From JAKQHY01 sp034429475 (lineage in GTDB: Bacteria; Chloroflexota; Anaerolineae; B4-G1; SLSP01): DNA of 64,000 bases. The translations under genes and the position numbers were made by a program. The notes beneath the pieces were generated by a model that was given only the letters and a program-made list of their open reading frames with translations, was not told the DNA's origin and searched no databases. Below, one piece after another: positions 44,541 to 53,710 of the stretch; within the stretch, counting starts at the first letter, position 1, and every line of letters begins with the position of its first letter. The DNA is taken from assembly GCA_034429475.1 (NCBI GenBank), contig DAOUGD010000096.1, positions 4,797 through 68,796 of the forward strand, written 5' to 3'.

Positions 44541-46937
44541 CTACCCCAAAATCACTTCCACGCAGTTCTCCTCACCCAGCTTGTCCGCCGGGACGAGGTT
44601 GCCGGGCAGCGTTTCCCCGTTCAGCGTGAGCGATTTGACGCCCCGGCAGACGCCGTCGGGATTCTTGACCTCGATCTGTATCACGCAGCCCCGGAAGCGG
44701 CGGGTAGCCTTGAAGCCGGGCCACGTCGAGGGGATGCACGGATCAATGCGCAGGCCGTCCAGCTCCGGGCGGATGCCCAGGATGTACTGTGTCGCGCTGA
44801 AGTAGGCCCAGGCCGCCGCGCCCGTGAGCCACGAAGTGCGGGTGTTGCCCGCGCGCGGCGAGAAGGTGGAGTACGTCGTCTGCGCCTGGACGTAAGGCTC
44901 AGACTGGCGGATTTCGGCGCGGTCGTTGTAGGCCGCCGGCATGAAGTCCCGGTAATACTCGTGCGCCTGGTCGCCGTGACCGAGCAGACATTCCGCCATC
45001 ACCCCCCATCCCTGCGTGTGGTTGAAGATACTGGCGTTCTCTTTGATGCCAGGGTTGAAGACCACAGCGCGCATCACATCAATCGGCGTATTGACGAAGG
45101 GCGGCGCGCAGAGCATCAAGCCATAAGGCGTCGCCAGACGCTCTTTGACACTCTGCATACAGCGTTCCGCCTGTTCCGGCGTTGCACTCCCGCTAATGAC
45201 CGCCCAACTCTGCGTGTTCAGGTAGATCTGACCTTCTGTGAACTCCTTTGTGCCGTACATCGTGCCGTCGTCCCCGATGGCCCAAATGAACCAGTCGCCG
45301 TCCCAGGCGCATTTCTGGATGGCGGCTTCCAATGTCTCATGCTGCGCGCGCGCCCAGGCCGCTTCCTCCGGCTTGCCGAGCCGCTCGGCGATGTCGGCGT
45401 AAATCGTCAGGCCGAACTGCACCTGGAAGGCGACGAACAGGCTCTCGCCGTAGTAGCCGAGCTTGAGGCAGTCGTTCCAGTCGGCGTGGAGGCCGCAGGG
45501 CAGGCCGTGCGTGCCGGTGCGCTCCAAATTGAATTCCAGGGCGCGGCGCAGATGACCGAAGACGGTCGCCTCGCCCTGATCGGCGTAGGGCAGCACCTTG
45601 TCGTAGAAGCTCAGATCGCCGGTCTCGCCCACCATCGCGGGGACGACGTTGAAGAACCACAGGCAGTCGTCCGAGCGATAATACTCGTCCGGGGGCGGGC
45701 TTTCGTGGCCGGGGTTGTGGCCGAAGGCCTGGATGACGGGGATCGCGCCGCCGGTGGAGACTTGCCCGGTCAGCATCAATTCGAGGCGCGCCTGCGCTTC
45801 CTCCGGGATGGCGGCGGCGATGCCCAGGATGTCCTGTAACGAGTCGCGGTAGCCCAGGCCGTCGCGTTCGCCGTTGTAGACCAGGCTGGCGGCCCGCGAC
45901 CAGGCGAAGGTGATCAGGCAGTTGTAGAGTCCCCACACGTTGACGGTGTGGTTGAAATCGGCATCCGGCGTCTCGACCATCAGGCTGCCGAGGCGCGCGT
46001 GCCAGGCGTCCTTGAGCTTCTGTAATTCGACGGCGGCGCGTTCCAACGAGCCAAATTCGGCCACGGCGCGCTTGCCCACCACACGCGCGTCGCCGATGCC
46101 GAGCATCACCAGCACCTCACGGCTCTCGCCCGGCTGGAGCGTCAACGTGGTATGCACCGTCCCGCAGGAGTTGTCACCGTAGGCGTGGCTGTTGCTGCAC
46201 TGCCCCTGTTCCACCGCCAGCGGGTTGTGATAGCTGCGGTACGGGCCGAGGAACGCCTCGCGGCTGGTATCGTAGCCCACCAGCGGCGCGCCGATCAAGC
46301 CCATCCACGTCTGGTTGAGCTTGTGGTGTAGCAGCGTCTCTTCGTCGCGGGGCGTCAGGTTGTCCTCAATGGCGATGCGCAGCAGCTTATCGTCGGTCAG
46401 GGAGCCGCGCACGATGAAGAGCGAGTATTGCAGGTTCACCTGATCCTGGAAGGTCATCCACTGGTTGGTGAATTCGCAATACGTGAACACGTCAATTTCG
46501 CGCGGACGGTCGCTCTCGTTGGTCACTTTCAGCCGCCAATACTCGAAGGTCTGCCCCAGCGGGACGAAGTACGTCGCTTCCGTGGCGATCCCCGCGTAGT
46601 GCGATTCAAACACGGAGTAGGCCGTGCCGTGGCGGCAGGTGGATTTGTATTGGTCGAGCGGCTTGCCCACCGGCTGCCACGAGGCCGACCAATAGTCGCC
46701 GTTTTCGCGGTCGCGCAGGTAGAAATAGCGCCCCGGCTGATCCATCGGGATGCTGTTGAAGAACAGGCGCATAAAGCGCCCGCGCGCGCCGGATTTGTAG
46801 AAGCCGTAGCCGCCGGCGTTGTTGGTGATGATGGCGCCGTACTCGGTCGAACCCAGATAATTGCTCCATGATTGCGGCGTATCCGGCCGGGTGATCACGT
46901 ACTCTTTCGCATCGTCGTCAAAATAACCGTATTGCAT
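44541..46937 (-). CDS. GH94 cellobiose/cellodextrin-type phosphorylase
   Basis: 798 residues, full length for GH94. N-terminal beta-sandwich (MQYGYFDDDAKEYVI, PDTPQSWSNYLG, NAGGYGFYKSG), then the helical barrel with GLGYRDSLQDILG and the catalytic Asp in HADWNDCLK (near 484), and HTQGWGVMAECLLG. It uses phosphate to split a beta-glucoside into glucose-1-P plus sugar. Cellobiose phosphorylase is likely but laminaribiose or other specificity cannot be excluded. AGAGGAG precedes the ATG. Confidence 0.95.
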   Translation of the reverse strand: MQYGYFDDDAKEYVITRPDTPQSWSNYLGSTEYGAIITNNAGGYGFYKSGARGRFMRLFFNSIPMDQPGRYFYLRDRENGDYWSASWQPVGKPLDQYKSTCRHGTAYSVFESHYAGIATEATYFVPLGQTFEYWRLKVTNESDRPREIDVFTYCEFTNQWMTFQDQVNLQYSLFIVRGSLTDDKLLRIAIEDNLTPRDEETLLHHKLNQTWMGLIGAPLVGYDTSREAFLGPYRSYHNPLAVEQGQCSNSHAYGDNSCGTVHTTLTLQPGESREVLVMLGIGDARVVGKRAVAEFGSLERAAVELQKLKDAWHARLGSLMVETPDADFNHTVNVWGLYNCLITFAWSRAASLVYNGERDGLGYRDSLQDILGIAAAIPEEAQARLELMLTGQVSTGGAIPVIQAFGHNPGHESPPPDEYYRSDDCLWFFNVVPAMVGETGDLSFYDKVLPYADQGEATVFGHLRRALEFNLERTGTHGLPCGLHADWNDCLKLGYYGESLFVAFQVQFGLTIYADIAERLGKPEEAAWARAQHETLEAAIQKCAWDGDWFIWAIGDDGTMYGTKEFTEGQIYLNTQSWAVISGSATPEQAERCMQSVKERLATPYGLMLCAPPFVNTPIDVMRAVVFNPGIKENASIFNHTQGWGVMAECLLGHGDQAHEYYRDFMPAAYNDRAEIRQSEPYVQAQTTYSTFSPRAGNTRTSWLTGAAAWAYFSATQYILGIRPELDGLRIDPCIPSTWPGFKATRRFRGCVIQIEVKNPDGVCRGVKSLTLNGETLPGNLVPADKLGEENCVEVILG

Positions 46938-46953
46938 TGAATTCTCCTCTGAA

Positions 46954-46988
46954 AATAGCGAATAGCGAATAGCAAATAGCAAATAGCA
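46954..46988. repeat. heptamer array, 5 units, in the GH94 leader
   Basis: AATAGCG twice then AATAGCA three times. It directly adjoins the CTCCTCTGAAAATA segment (46943-46956) that gives the GH94 ribosome site on the minus strand. Confidence 0.88.
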
Positions 46989-47004
46989 AAATCTCTGCGT
47001 TGAA

Positions 47005-47050
47005 AAAAAATTTCAATATTGGGGCTGTATCCAGGTTCGATCACACTCCT
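47005..47050 (-). repeat. conserved leader module, third copy
   Basis: Minus strand reads AGGAGTGTGATCGAACCT, then TACAGCCCC and TTGAAATTT, matching 25081-25126 and 44095-44140 with one gap. ACGCAGAGA and the heptamer array follow. Confidence 0.7.
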
Positions 47051-47086
47051 TTATAATAAAGCATTCTCCATGCTGATCAATTTTGT

Positions 47087-47149
47087 CAGCAGATTGAGCA
47101 GATTAAGCAGATTTTTGGCTTTAATCTGCTCAATCTTCTTAATCTGCTG
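47087..47149. repeat. triple-nonamer hairpin (CAGCAGATT family)
   Basis: CAGCAGATT, GAGCAGATT, AAGCAGATT (47087-47113), 9-bp loop, then AATCTGCTC, AATCTTCTT, AATCTGCTG (47123-47149). It directly follows the sensor kinase gene on the minus strand. Confidence 0.95.
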
Positions 47150-47159
47150 ATAACAAATC

Positions 47160-49247
47160 CTATTCTTGCGCCAGCGGCAAGGTGAAGCGGAAGATGGTTT
47201 CCTGCTCCGGCTCGCTTTCCGCAGAGATTTGGCCGCCGTGCGTCTCCACGACCAGCCGGCAGAAGGCCAGGCCCAGGCCGCTGCCCCGTCCTTCGGCCGC
47301 GCCGCTGACGAATTTTTGGAAGAGCCGGGGCTTGATGTCGGGGTCAATGCCCGGCCCGGTGTTGCTGACGGCGACTTCCATCCAATTGTCGTCGGCTGTA
47401 GCGGTAATGCGAATGGCGCCCCTTGCCGGGGTGAACTTGATGGCGTTTCCCACCAGGTTTTGGAGCACGCGCCCGATCAAACGACGGTCGCCCCGCACCG
47501 GCGGCAGCGCCGGCGTGAGCATATTTCGCAGTTGCAGGTTTTTCTCGGCGATCAGCGGAGATTGGTATTGCAGCACCTCGCGCAATACCTCGGTCAGCGC
47601 TACCGACGTGTAGTTCAAGGGCATTTCACCGCTCTCCAGGCGGTTGATGTCCAGAATGGCGTTCACCAGGTCCAACATCCGCTCACTGCTGTGCCGGGCA
47701 ATTTGGAGCAATTCGGTGGATTTTTCCGGGAGGGCCGCCACGCTATATCTTTCAACGAGTTGCAAGGATGTGAGGATGCCGCTCAGCGGGTTGCGTAAAT
47801 CGTGAACCATTGTGTGAATCAGGTCGTCCCGCAGCTTTTCGAGCTGCCGCCGCTCGGTGATGTCCTCTTTTACGGCCACGTAATGGGTGATCTGCCCGGC
47901 CCCATCGGTGATGGGGGAGATGGAGGCCAATTCCCAGAACAGTTCGCCGTTTTTCTTGCGGTTGCAAAACTGGCCGCGCCACTCTTGCCCAGATTGGAGC
48001 GTCTGCCAGAGTTCCGGGTACACTCCCGGCGAGGTGTACTCCGTTTTCAGGATGCGCGGATTTTGTCCGAGGGCTTCCTGTGGGGTGTAGCCGGTGGTTT
48101 GCGTGAACTTAGGATTGACGTATTCAATCTGCCCTTGGGCGTCGGTGATGACGATGGAGACCGGGCTGGCTTCGACGGCGCGGGAGAGCTGGCGCAGTTG
48201 CTTTTCGGCGTTTTTACGGTCGGTGATGTTATGCAGGATAATCGCCCGGCCCATAAAAAGGCTGCGACGGTCGTACAATGGCGCGACCCGTAACTCGTAC
48301 CAGAGCTGGGTTTCGCCTTCGGTGACGGTGATTTCATCCAGCGTCTCTAACACGTCTTTATAGCGCTGCACCAGGTCCGGCCAGGAGGAGAGCACGTCTG
48401 TCGCCATACGCCCCACGACTTGCGCAGCCGGCCGTTCCAGAATGCGTTGCGCCGCCAGGTTGATGTCCGTAATCCGGCCCTGCGCGTCCAACACGATCAT
48501 GCCATCATGCATCTGCTCTATCACCATGTCGCGCGCCACGGGGGCCAGGTTCGTCAATTGGAAGCTGAAAATACCCCAGGAAAGCGCTACTATGGTGATG
48601 GTGAACGCAAAGGGCGTGAGGTCGAGGTAAGAGATGGGACTTAATCCGCTAAGGTAGAGGATGTTCCCCGCCCAGGGCGCCAGGACGGCTACAATCAGCG
48701 CGACGGTCTGCCCACGATACAAGCCTTGCCGCCGCCCAATGGAACGCAGAATGATGAGCGCCCCGGCCAGCAATAGCAGGTAGGAATAGGCCGAATGAAT
48801 CCAGAACCAGAAACCGTACGTCACTTGCAGGGCCGAAAAAGACCCGGTGTGCTTGAGGGTGATAGTTTGCCAGACCCACCCATGCGCATCGGTGGTGAAG
48901 ACCAGCAGCACGGTGAGCATGGGGAGGACAGACACGCCGATGCGATAGCGCAGGGGGAGCCATTGGCCGCGATTGGTATGATGGATGGCAAAGGCCAGCC
49001 AGAAGACCGGCGCGGTGGCAATGCCGAGGTATTGCACTTTGCCCCAAAACAGCTTGGTCGCCAGGTCGTCGCCGGCAATTTCCAGGGCATACCCGACCGA
49101 CCAAAGGGTGAGCGCGCCCGCCAGCAACGTCAGCGGGCCGGCGCTAATCACCTGAATCCGGCGCGGCCAGGCATACCAGGCCACGCCCATCGCAATGAGG
49201 GCGGCGCCCAACAGGGGAAGCATATAAGGTGTATAATGAAATAACAT
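47160..49247 (-). CDS. membrane sensor histidine kinase (7TM, PAS, PAS, HisKA, HATPase)
   Basis: 695 residues. Seven TM helices in the first 220 residues (7TM-HK N-terminal type), then PAS domains at about 230-345 and 350-470, the second with MTGYTPQE-like TTGYTPQEALGQNPR. HisKA has HTMVHDLRNPLSGI (His near 480). HATPase: N box NLVGNAIKFTP, G1 NTGPGIDPD, G2 GRGSGLGLAF. No receiver domain and no adjacent regulator gene, so it is an orphan kinase. ATG 49247 chosen; divergent from the glycosyltransferase gene. Confidence 0.95.
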   Translation of the reverse strand: MLFHYTPYMLPLLGAALIAMGVAWYAWPRRIQVISAGPLTLLAGALTLWSVGYALEIAGDDLATKLFWGKVQYLGIATAPVFWLAFAIHHTNRGQWLPLRYRIGVSVLPMLTVLLVFTTDAHGWVWQTITLKHTGSFSALQVTYGFWFWIHSAYSYLLLLAGALIILRSIGRRQGLYRGQTVALIVAVLAPWAGNILYLSGLSPISYLDLTPFAFTITIVALSWGIFSFQLTNLAPVARDMVIEQMHDGMIVLDAQGRITDINLAAQRILERPAAQVVGRMATDVLSSWPDLVQRYKDVLETLDEITVTEGETQLWYELRVAPLYDRRSLFMGRAIILHNITDRKNAEKQLRQLSRAVEASPVSIVITDAQGQIEYVNPKFTQTTGYTPQEALGQNPRILKTEYTSPGVYPELWQTLQSGQEWRGQFCNRKKNGELFWELASISPITDGAGQITHYVAVKEDITERRQLEKLRDDLIHTMVHDLRNPLSGILTSLQLVERYSVAALPEKSTELLQIARHSSERMLDLVNAILDINRLESGEMPLNYTSVALTEVLREVLQYQSPLIAEKNLQLRNMLTPALPPVRGDRRLIGRVLQNLVGNAIKFTPARGAIRITATADDNWMEVAVSNTGPGIDPDIKPRLFQKFVSGAAEGRGSGLGLAFCRLVVETHGGQISAESEPEQETIFRFTLPLAQE

Positions 49248-49360
49248 TGTCAATCTCTGTGGTGACGGCCACGGGCAATTTCACGCTGCTACCATCATAC
49301 AACGAGCGTTACAAAAATCAAACGAAGCCATGAAAGACCCCACGAAAGGAAGCCTTCTCT

Positions 49361-50707
49361 ATGAAAACATCCTCACGGCAGGGACTACGTTTATTAGAAG
49401 TATGGATCGTTTTCAGTATTTTTTGCGCCACGTATGGCAACCGTATTGAAAAGGTCGAGTGGCACGGGGATGAGAGCCAGTGGATTGCGACGAGCTGTTA
49501 CGGCGAAGCGTTCTTCGACCGCGACTTTACCGAGCCGGAGTGGTTGAGCGAAAGGGGGATAGACGCCCGTTTCACCGCGCCCGATTGGGTGCGCCGGGCG
49601 CTTGTCGTACCCAATGCCGCGCACATCTGGGCGGCCCACTATTGGACGCTCACTCAGCCGCCGCTGACGCGCTACACCATCGCGCTGGGGCGGCTGTTGG
49701 GCGGCTACGAAATGGCCGATTTGAACGCCCCCTGGGATTTTGAAGCGGATTACTGGACGAACTGCCGCTTCGGCGCGTGCCCCGCGCGGGGACTGCTCTG
49801 GTCGGTCCGGGCGATGATGGCGTTCCTGGCCGTGCTCAGCGGGATGACGCTGTTCCTGCTGGTGCGGCAGTACGCGGGCGCGGCGGCGGGGTATACTTTC
49901 GTCATCCTGTTCGTCGGTTCCGCGTTCCTGCGGCTACACCTGCGGCGCGCGATGAGCGAGTCGCCGCTGCTGTTTTTCACCTGCCTGACCCTGCTCTTGG
50001 CCGTATGCTTCCTGCGCGAAAGGCGGCAGGGGCGCGCCCTCGTCTGGCTGGCGCTGATGGGCGTCGGGACGGGGTTGGCGGGCGCGGTGAAACTCAACGG
50101 GCTAGGGATGGCGGCGGCGGGCGTGGCGTTGTGCGGCGTGGGGCGCTTCCGGCGGCAGGGATGGCGTAAGGGCCTTCGGGAGTTTCTCCTCTGGTCGGCA
50201 GTATTCCTGCTGGTGACGGCTTTCACCTTCACCATCGTTAACCCGTTCCTTTACCCTAACCCACCGGCGCGTACCGTAGCGCTATTCCTGTTTCGGGGTT
50301 GGGAGATGCGCGATCAGACCACTCATACGCCATGGGTCATCCCCAGCCTGGGCGCCCGCCTGTGGATCATTCCCCGGCGGCTATTCAAGGATTACACGCT
50401 GACGCACTGGCCTTTGCTCAACCAAGCGCTTCTGCTCGCGGGATTGTTCTTCCTGGGGCGCAGCAGTTGGCGGTGGCAGCGCAAAAAAGGCGGCAACCCA
50501 ACGGCCCTGGCGATTCTGGCCGTAGCTGCCGTCACGGCCCTTCCCCCGCTGCTGACCCCGCTGGATTGGGATCGGTACTACCTGTATCCCGTCGTCTTCA
50601 TCTCCGTGGGGGTCGCCGTCGGCCTGGGGCAACTTCTGATACTGGCCTGGCGCGAGTTGTTTTTAAAACCGATGGAGCAGGATTGGGAAAGGTTTCCTTT
50701 CGGCTGA
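49361..50707 (+). CDS. membrane glycosyltransferase, GT39/GT83-like (PMT/ArnT type)
   Basis: 448 residues, about nine or ten TM helices. The early extracytoplasmic motif HGDESQW carries the Asp-Glu pair typical of polyprenyl-phosphate-dependent GT-C enzymes, followed by a long loop with many aromatic residues. GT-C enzymes move sugars from lipid carriers onto proteins, lipids or polymers. GGAAG lies before the ATG. No cell-envelope gene cluster is adjacent, so the acceptor is unknown. Confidence 0.82.
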   Translation: MKTSSRQGLRLLEVWIVFSIFCATYGNRIEKVEWHGDESQWIATSCYGEAFFDRDFTEPEWLSERGIDARFTAPDWVRRALVVPNAAHIWAAHYWTLTQPPLTRYTIALGRLLGGYEMADLNAPWDFEADYWTNCRFGACPARGLLWSVRAMMAFLAVLSGMTLFLLVRQYAGAAAGYTFVILFVGSAFLRLHLRRAMSESPLLFFTCLTLLLAVCFLRERRQGRALVWLALMGVGTGLAGAVKLNGLGMAAAGVALCGVGRFRRQGWRKGLREFLLWSAVFLLVTAFTFTIVNPFLYPNPPARTVALFLFRGWEMRDQTTHTPWVIPSLGARLWIIPRRLFKDYTLTHWPLLNQALLLAGLFFLGRSSWRWQRKKGGNPTALAILAVAAVTALPPLLTPLDWDRYYLYPVVFISVGVAVGLGQLLILAWRELFLKPMEQDWERFPFG

Positions 50708-50746
50708 ATCTGTAACCTTCACGGCTTACATCAACGAGGAGAAGTT

Positions 50747-50816
50747 TACCGCAGAGCACGCAGAGATCGCGGAGGTTTTACATTTCTCGGCGCCCTCAGC
50801 GGTCTTCGCGGTGAAA
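50747..50816. repeat. triple-nonamer hairpin (CCGCAGAGC family)
   Basis: Left arm CCGCAGAGC, ACGCAGAGA, TCGCGGAGG (50749-50775); right arm, read inverted, CCGCGAAGA, CCGCTGAGG, GCGCCGAGA. It lies between the glycosyltransferase gene and the decayed permease. Confidence 0.85.
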
Positions 50817-50837
50817 CAGGGGGCGCGGCTCTATAGT

Positions 50838-51535
50838 TCATTGCCCCGCCGTTGCGATGGTGTCGTCCACCAACTGCTCCAAAATCGCCAGCGGCACGCC
50901 AAAGCCGGTGTGCGCCAGCCAGATCGCCAGGAAGGTGCCGTTGAGTTGCAGCTTCACGTAGTCGCGCAGGATGGGGACGAGCGCAATTTGCAGGGGCACA
51001 ACGAGCAGCGCCACCACTATGGTGAACATTGCCTTGCGGCCTGGGAAGCGCAACCATGCGAAGCCATAAGCCGCAAAGGCCGCGATCAAGATGGGAATGA
51101 CCGTCGCCGGAATGGTCACGGCCAGACTGTTGAAGAACGCGCCGGAAAAGTCGTCGCCCTTGACCACCCGCGTGCTGCCGTCGTCCTCGGTAATGAGGTA
51201 TTCTTTCCCGGTCAGGACGTTCTGGTAGTTTTCCAGGGTGAAGTTGAGATTCATCTGCCATTTGTATTCCTGCACCTGGATTTGTCCCAGACGTTTGTTC
51301 CCGATCCACATCACGCGCCGTCCATCGGGAGTTTCGATTCCGGCGCGAAATTCTTGGAAGGTACCGGTGGCGCCCGCCAGGGTCATCACGCCATCCCGAT
51401 CCACATCATCCCCAACTTTGAATTCTTCGGTCATCACCCAGGCGCGGTGCGGGAACACCGTCCACCAGCCAGATACCGAGATGTCCTGACGGGGGCGGAC
51501 GGACGAGATCAACAGGCCGATGGTGGGAATAGTCT
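50838..51535 (-). pseudogene. sugar ABC permease 2 remnant (MalG-like), truncated at both ends
   Basis: Encodes the equivalent of residues 26 to about 235 of the intact permease at 62684: TIPTIGLLISSVRPRQ near the start, GAFFNSLAVTIPATVIPILIAAFAAYGFAW (read in parts) and FLAIWLAHTGFG at the end. Homology then stops and the frame ends VPLAILEQLVDD with the last 130 or so residues missing, including the EAA loop that contacts the ATPase. It is joined upstream to a fragment of permease 1, so it cannot be functional. Confidence 0.88.
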
Positions 51536-51742
51536 AAGTCCGACGCCGCCCACGCCCCAGAGAATCGCCACGACTGCGATGATACCCTTGGGCGCCTGGC
51601 TGTCGCGTAAAAATAAAAATCCTTGCCACAAAACAAGAAAAGTGATAACCGGCACAATCAGCGAAACGAGCACGCGCCCGACATTGGTGGTAAGCCAGGT
51701 AATAAGACTTGTCGGGGGCAATGTGTCTTTGGTGTTTGCCAT
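51536..51742 (-). pseudogene. sugar ABC permease 1 remnant (MalF-like), N-terminus only
   Basis: ATG 51742 with intact AGGAGG encodes about 66 residues matching the N-terminus of the permease at 61519 (FLFLRDSQAPKGIIAVVAILWGVGGV), then the frame ends in LRLFPPSAC. About 320 residues of permease 1 and the first 25 of permease 2 are deleted at a junction near 51535. Confidence 0.88.
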
Positions 51743-51812
51743 GAGCAACCTCCTAAAAAAATAACCATGTGTTGCGGCGCATTGGTGGAAGTAGAGAGTC
51801 CTAAAGGGGTAT

Positions 51813-51847
51813 TTTCTCGCTTCCGGGCTACACCCGGAAGCGAGAAA
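51813..51847. terminator. hairpin in the decayed operon (15-bp stem)
   Basis: TTTCTCGCTTCCGGG, 5-base loop, perfect complement. Together with the hairpin at 51870 it lies between the SBP and permease 1 remnants, where the intact operon also has a hairpin. Confidence 0.6.
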
Positions 51848-51869
51848 TTATCTTTCTAAATCTGTAAAG

Positions 51870-51902
51870 GTTGGTCGTGGGTGTGATACGCCCACGACCA
51901 AC
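51870..51902. terminator. second hairpin in the decayed operon (12-bp stem)
   Basis: GTTGGTCGTGGG, 9-base loop, CCCACGACCAAC. No T run. Likely an mRNA-stabilising or attenuating structure following the SBP gene. Confidence 0.55.
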
Positions 51903-51937
51903 GGCATACATTCCCGAAGAGTGTCCGTGCGCCGGGC

Positions 51938-52812
51938 CTACTTCGGCCAGGCAGCGTCAATCTCTTTGAGGACGGTGTCGAGGTCAGCGGCGCCGCCGAC
52001 CCAGTCGGTCATGCCCTTCCAGAACGAACCGGCGCCCACTTCACCCGGCATCAGGTCCGAGCCGTCGAAGCGCACGCTATCGGCGTTGAGGATGATCTCG
52101 GCCACACCGCGATCCACATCGTTGTTGTACCAGTCCAGGCTGGAGTCATAGTGCGGGGAGATCGCCCCGCCGCTCTGAATCCACGGCTTCAGGTGCTCGC
52201 CCTTGGTGAAGTACTCCATCACGGCCATCACTTCGGGTCGGTCGCTGAACGCCGCCCAGATGTCGCCCGCCACCAGCACGGGCTTGCCGTAGGCGGCGTC
52301 AATCGGCGGCAGATAGAAGAAGTCGTAGTCCACCCCCGCCTTCGCGTCCGCCGGGAAGAAGCTGGTGATGAAGTTCCCCTGCTTGTGCAGCCAGCACTTC
52401 GGCGGATTCTCGAACATCGGCAGCGGGGCGTCGCCGAAGAACGTCGTCTTGATCGCGTTCCGCCCGCCGTACACGTAGGCGTCGTTGAACCAGATTTCCG
52501 CCAGCGTCTCCGCCGCCTTCTTCACTTCCGGCGACGAGAAAGGCAGTTCCCCCTTCGTCCACTTGTCGTAGTTCTCCAGCGACGTCGTCCGCAGCATCAC
52601 CTCTTCCATCCAGTCCGTCGCCGGCCAGCCCGTCGCCGTCCCCGATTCGATGCCCACGCACCACGCCGTGTCGCCGTCGTCCGCGATCTGCTGCGTCAAT
52701 GCCAGCAACTCATCCCAGGTCTGCGGAATCTTGTACCCGGCGGCCTCGAAGTCGTCCTTCGGATACCACACCAGGCTCTTGCCGTTCACCCGCTCCCACA
52801 CCCCGGCCTGAA
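51938..52812 (-). pseudogene. sugar ABC solute-binding protein remnant, N-terminus lost
   Basis: 287 codons aligning closely to the C-terminal 60 percent of the intact SBP at 59978: NGKSLVWYPKDDFEAAGY, CVGIESGTATGWPATDW, NPPKCWLHKQGNFITSFF and FDGSDLMPGEVGAGSFW. The first 190 or so residues, including signal peptide and lipobox, are missing; homology starts abruptly near 52812. The protein could not be exported. Confidence 0.88.
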
Positions 52813-52898
52813 GATGGCACCGTGTTCCCCAGTAAAGAGGGATAGGAACTTTTCAGAGTCATTCGGCGTCTTGGTTCTGGCAGAAGTAACTGTTACTT

Positions 52899-52928
52899 TT
52901 GCCCTCATTCGACGACGATCTTTATGAT
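52899..52928 (+). promoter_or_regulatory. possible promoter for the small membrane protein / Nudix pair
   Basis: TTGCCC, 18-bp spacer, TATGAT, about 200 bp upstream of the ATG at 53131. Weak -35. Confidence 0.3.
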
Positions 52929-53008
52929 GCGACCTGTAGGTTTCCACAGGCGACCTCAGAAGCAAGGTATGCTATCCTAGACAGGACTCACGCAAACCAA
53001 GGCACATT

Positions 53009-53077
53009 TACCGCAGAGTGCGCGGAGGTCGCAGAGATTTTTATAGGGTCTCAGCGGCCTGAGCGTGCACTGCGGGG
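53009..53077. repeat. triple-nonamer hairpin (CCGCAGAGT family)
   Basis: Left CCGCAGAGT, GCGCGGAGG, TCGCAGAGA (53011-53037); right arm, read inverted, CCGCAGTGC, ACGCTCAGG, CCGCTGAGA. Same family as 44143 and 50747. Confidence 0.85.
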
Positions 53078-53130
53078 CAAAAGCGCCAGCCTTGCATCAG
53101 TCCTATTATTAAAGAAACGAAGGTGATAAA

Positions 53131-53241
53131 ATGGATACATGCACTCAAAAATCAACCCTATGGCGCACGATCCTGCTGCTGATTTTGGGCGCGCTGCCTT
53201 TTGTGGCGCTGCTGGCGACCCTACCCTACCTCGTACAGTGA
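53131..53241 (+). CDS. 36-residue single-TM small protein
   Basis: ATG 53131 with GAAGGTG upstream; translation starts MDTCTQKSTLWRTI and continues with one hydrophobic helix (LLLILGALPFVALLATL). The stop is 10 bp before the Nudix ATG, so it may be translated with it. Small size limits certainty; function unknown. Confidence 0.5.
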   Translation: MDTCTQKSTLWRTILLLILGALPFVALLATLPYLVQ

Positions 53242-53251
53242 CTTCGCCGCA

Positions 53252-53710
53252 ATGAAGCCGTTCCCCCGCCTGCTCTACCAGCTCAACCGGCTGCGCTATC
53301 GCCTCACGCGCCCGGTGACGTTGGGCGTGCGCCTGCTGCTGCTCCAGGAAGGAAAAGTTCTGCTCGTTCAGCATACCTATCAACCGGAGCGGTACCTGCC
53401 CGGCGGGAAAGTGGAACACGGCGAAACGACAGAGGACGCCGCCCGCCGCGAAGCCCGCGAGGAAGTCGGCGCGACGTTGGGGCCGCTGCGCCTCTTCGGC
53501 GTATACACCAACTTCTACGAAGGCAGAAGCGATCACATTATCGTCTTTGCCTGCGACGATGTGCGCCTGGCGAACAAACAAACCTGGGAGATTGAGCGCC
53601 TGGCCTGGTTCCCGCCCGACGCCTTGCCCGACGACGTATCGCCCGGCTGCCGGCGCCGAATCGCAGAATGGAGGCAAGCCCGCCCTACGCCGCAGGTAGG
53701 GCGGTGGTAA
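53252..53710 (+). CDS. Nudix hydrolase
   Basis: 152 residues. A complete Nudix box runs from about residue 51 to 74: GGKVEHGE, then REAREEVG with the metal-binding Glu residues. Strand LLLLQEGKVLLVQH precedes it and FGVYTNFYEGRSDHIIVF follows. It hydrolyses a nucleoside diphosphate linked to another group; substrate unknown. The 3' end overlaps the convergent phosphoesterase gene by 26 bp. Confidence 0.93.
   Translation: MKPFPRLLYQLNRLRYRLTRPVTLGVRLLLLQEGKVLLVQHTYQPERYLPGGKVEHGETTEDAARREAREEVGATLGPLRLFGVYTNFYEGRSDHIIVFACDDVRLANKQTWEIERLAWFPPDALPDDVSPGCRRRIAEWRQARPTPQVGRW

Larger units (their letters stand above)
52813..53130. other. 318-bp gap at the edge of the decayed ABC operon
   Basis: No gene seen. 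52813-52998 has no recognisable homology to its neighbours; it contains small palindromes (AGTAACTGTTACT, CCTGT...ACAGG) and a possible promoter at 52899-52928. 53009-53077 is a nonamer hairpin. It may hold the outer end of whatever event truncated the SBP gene. Confidence 0.5.
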
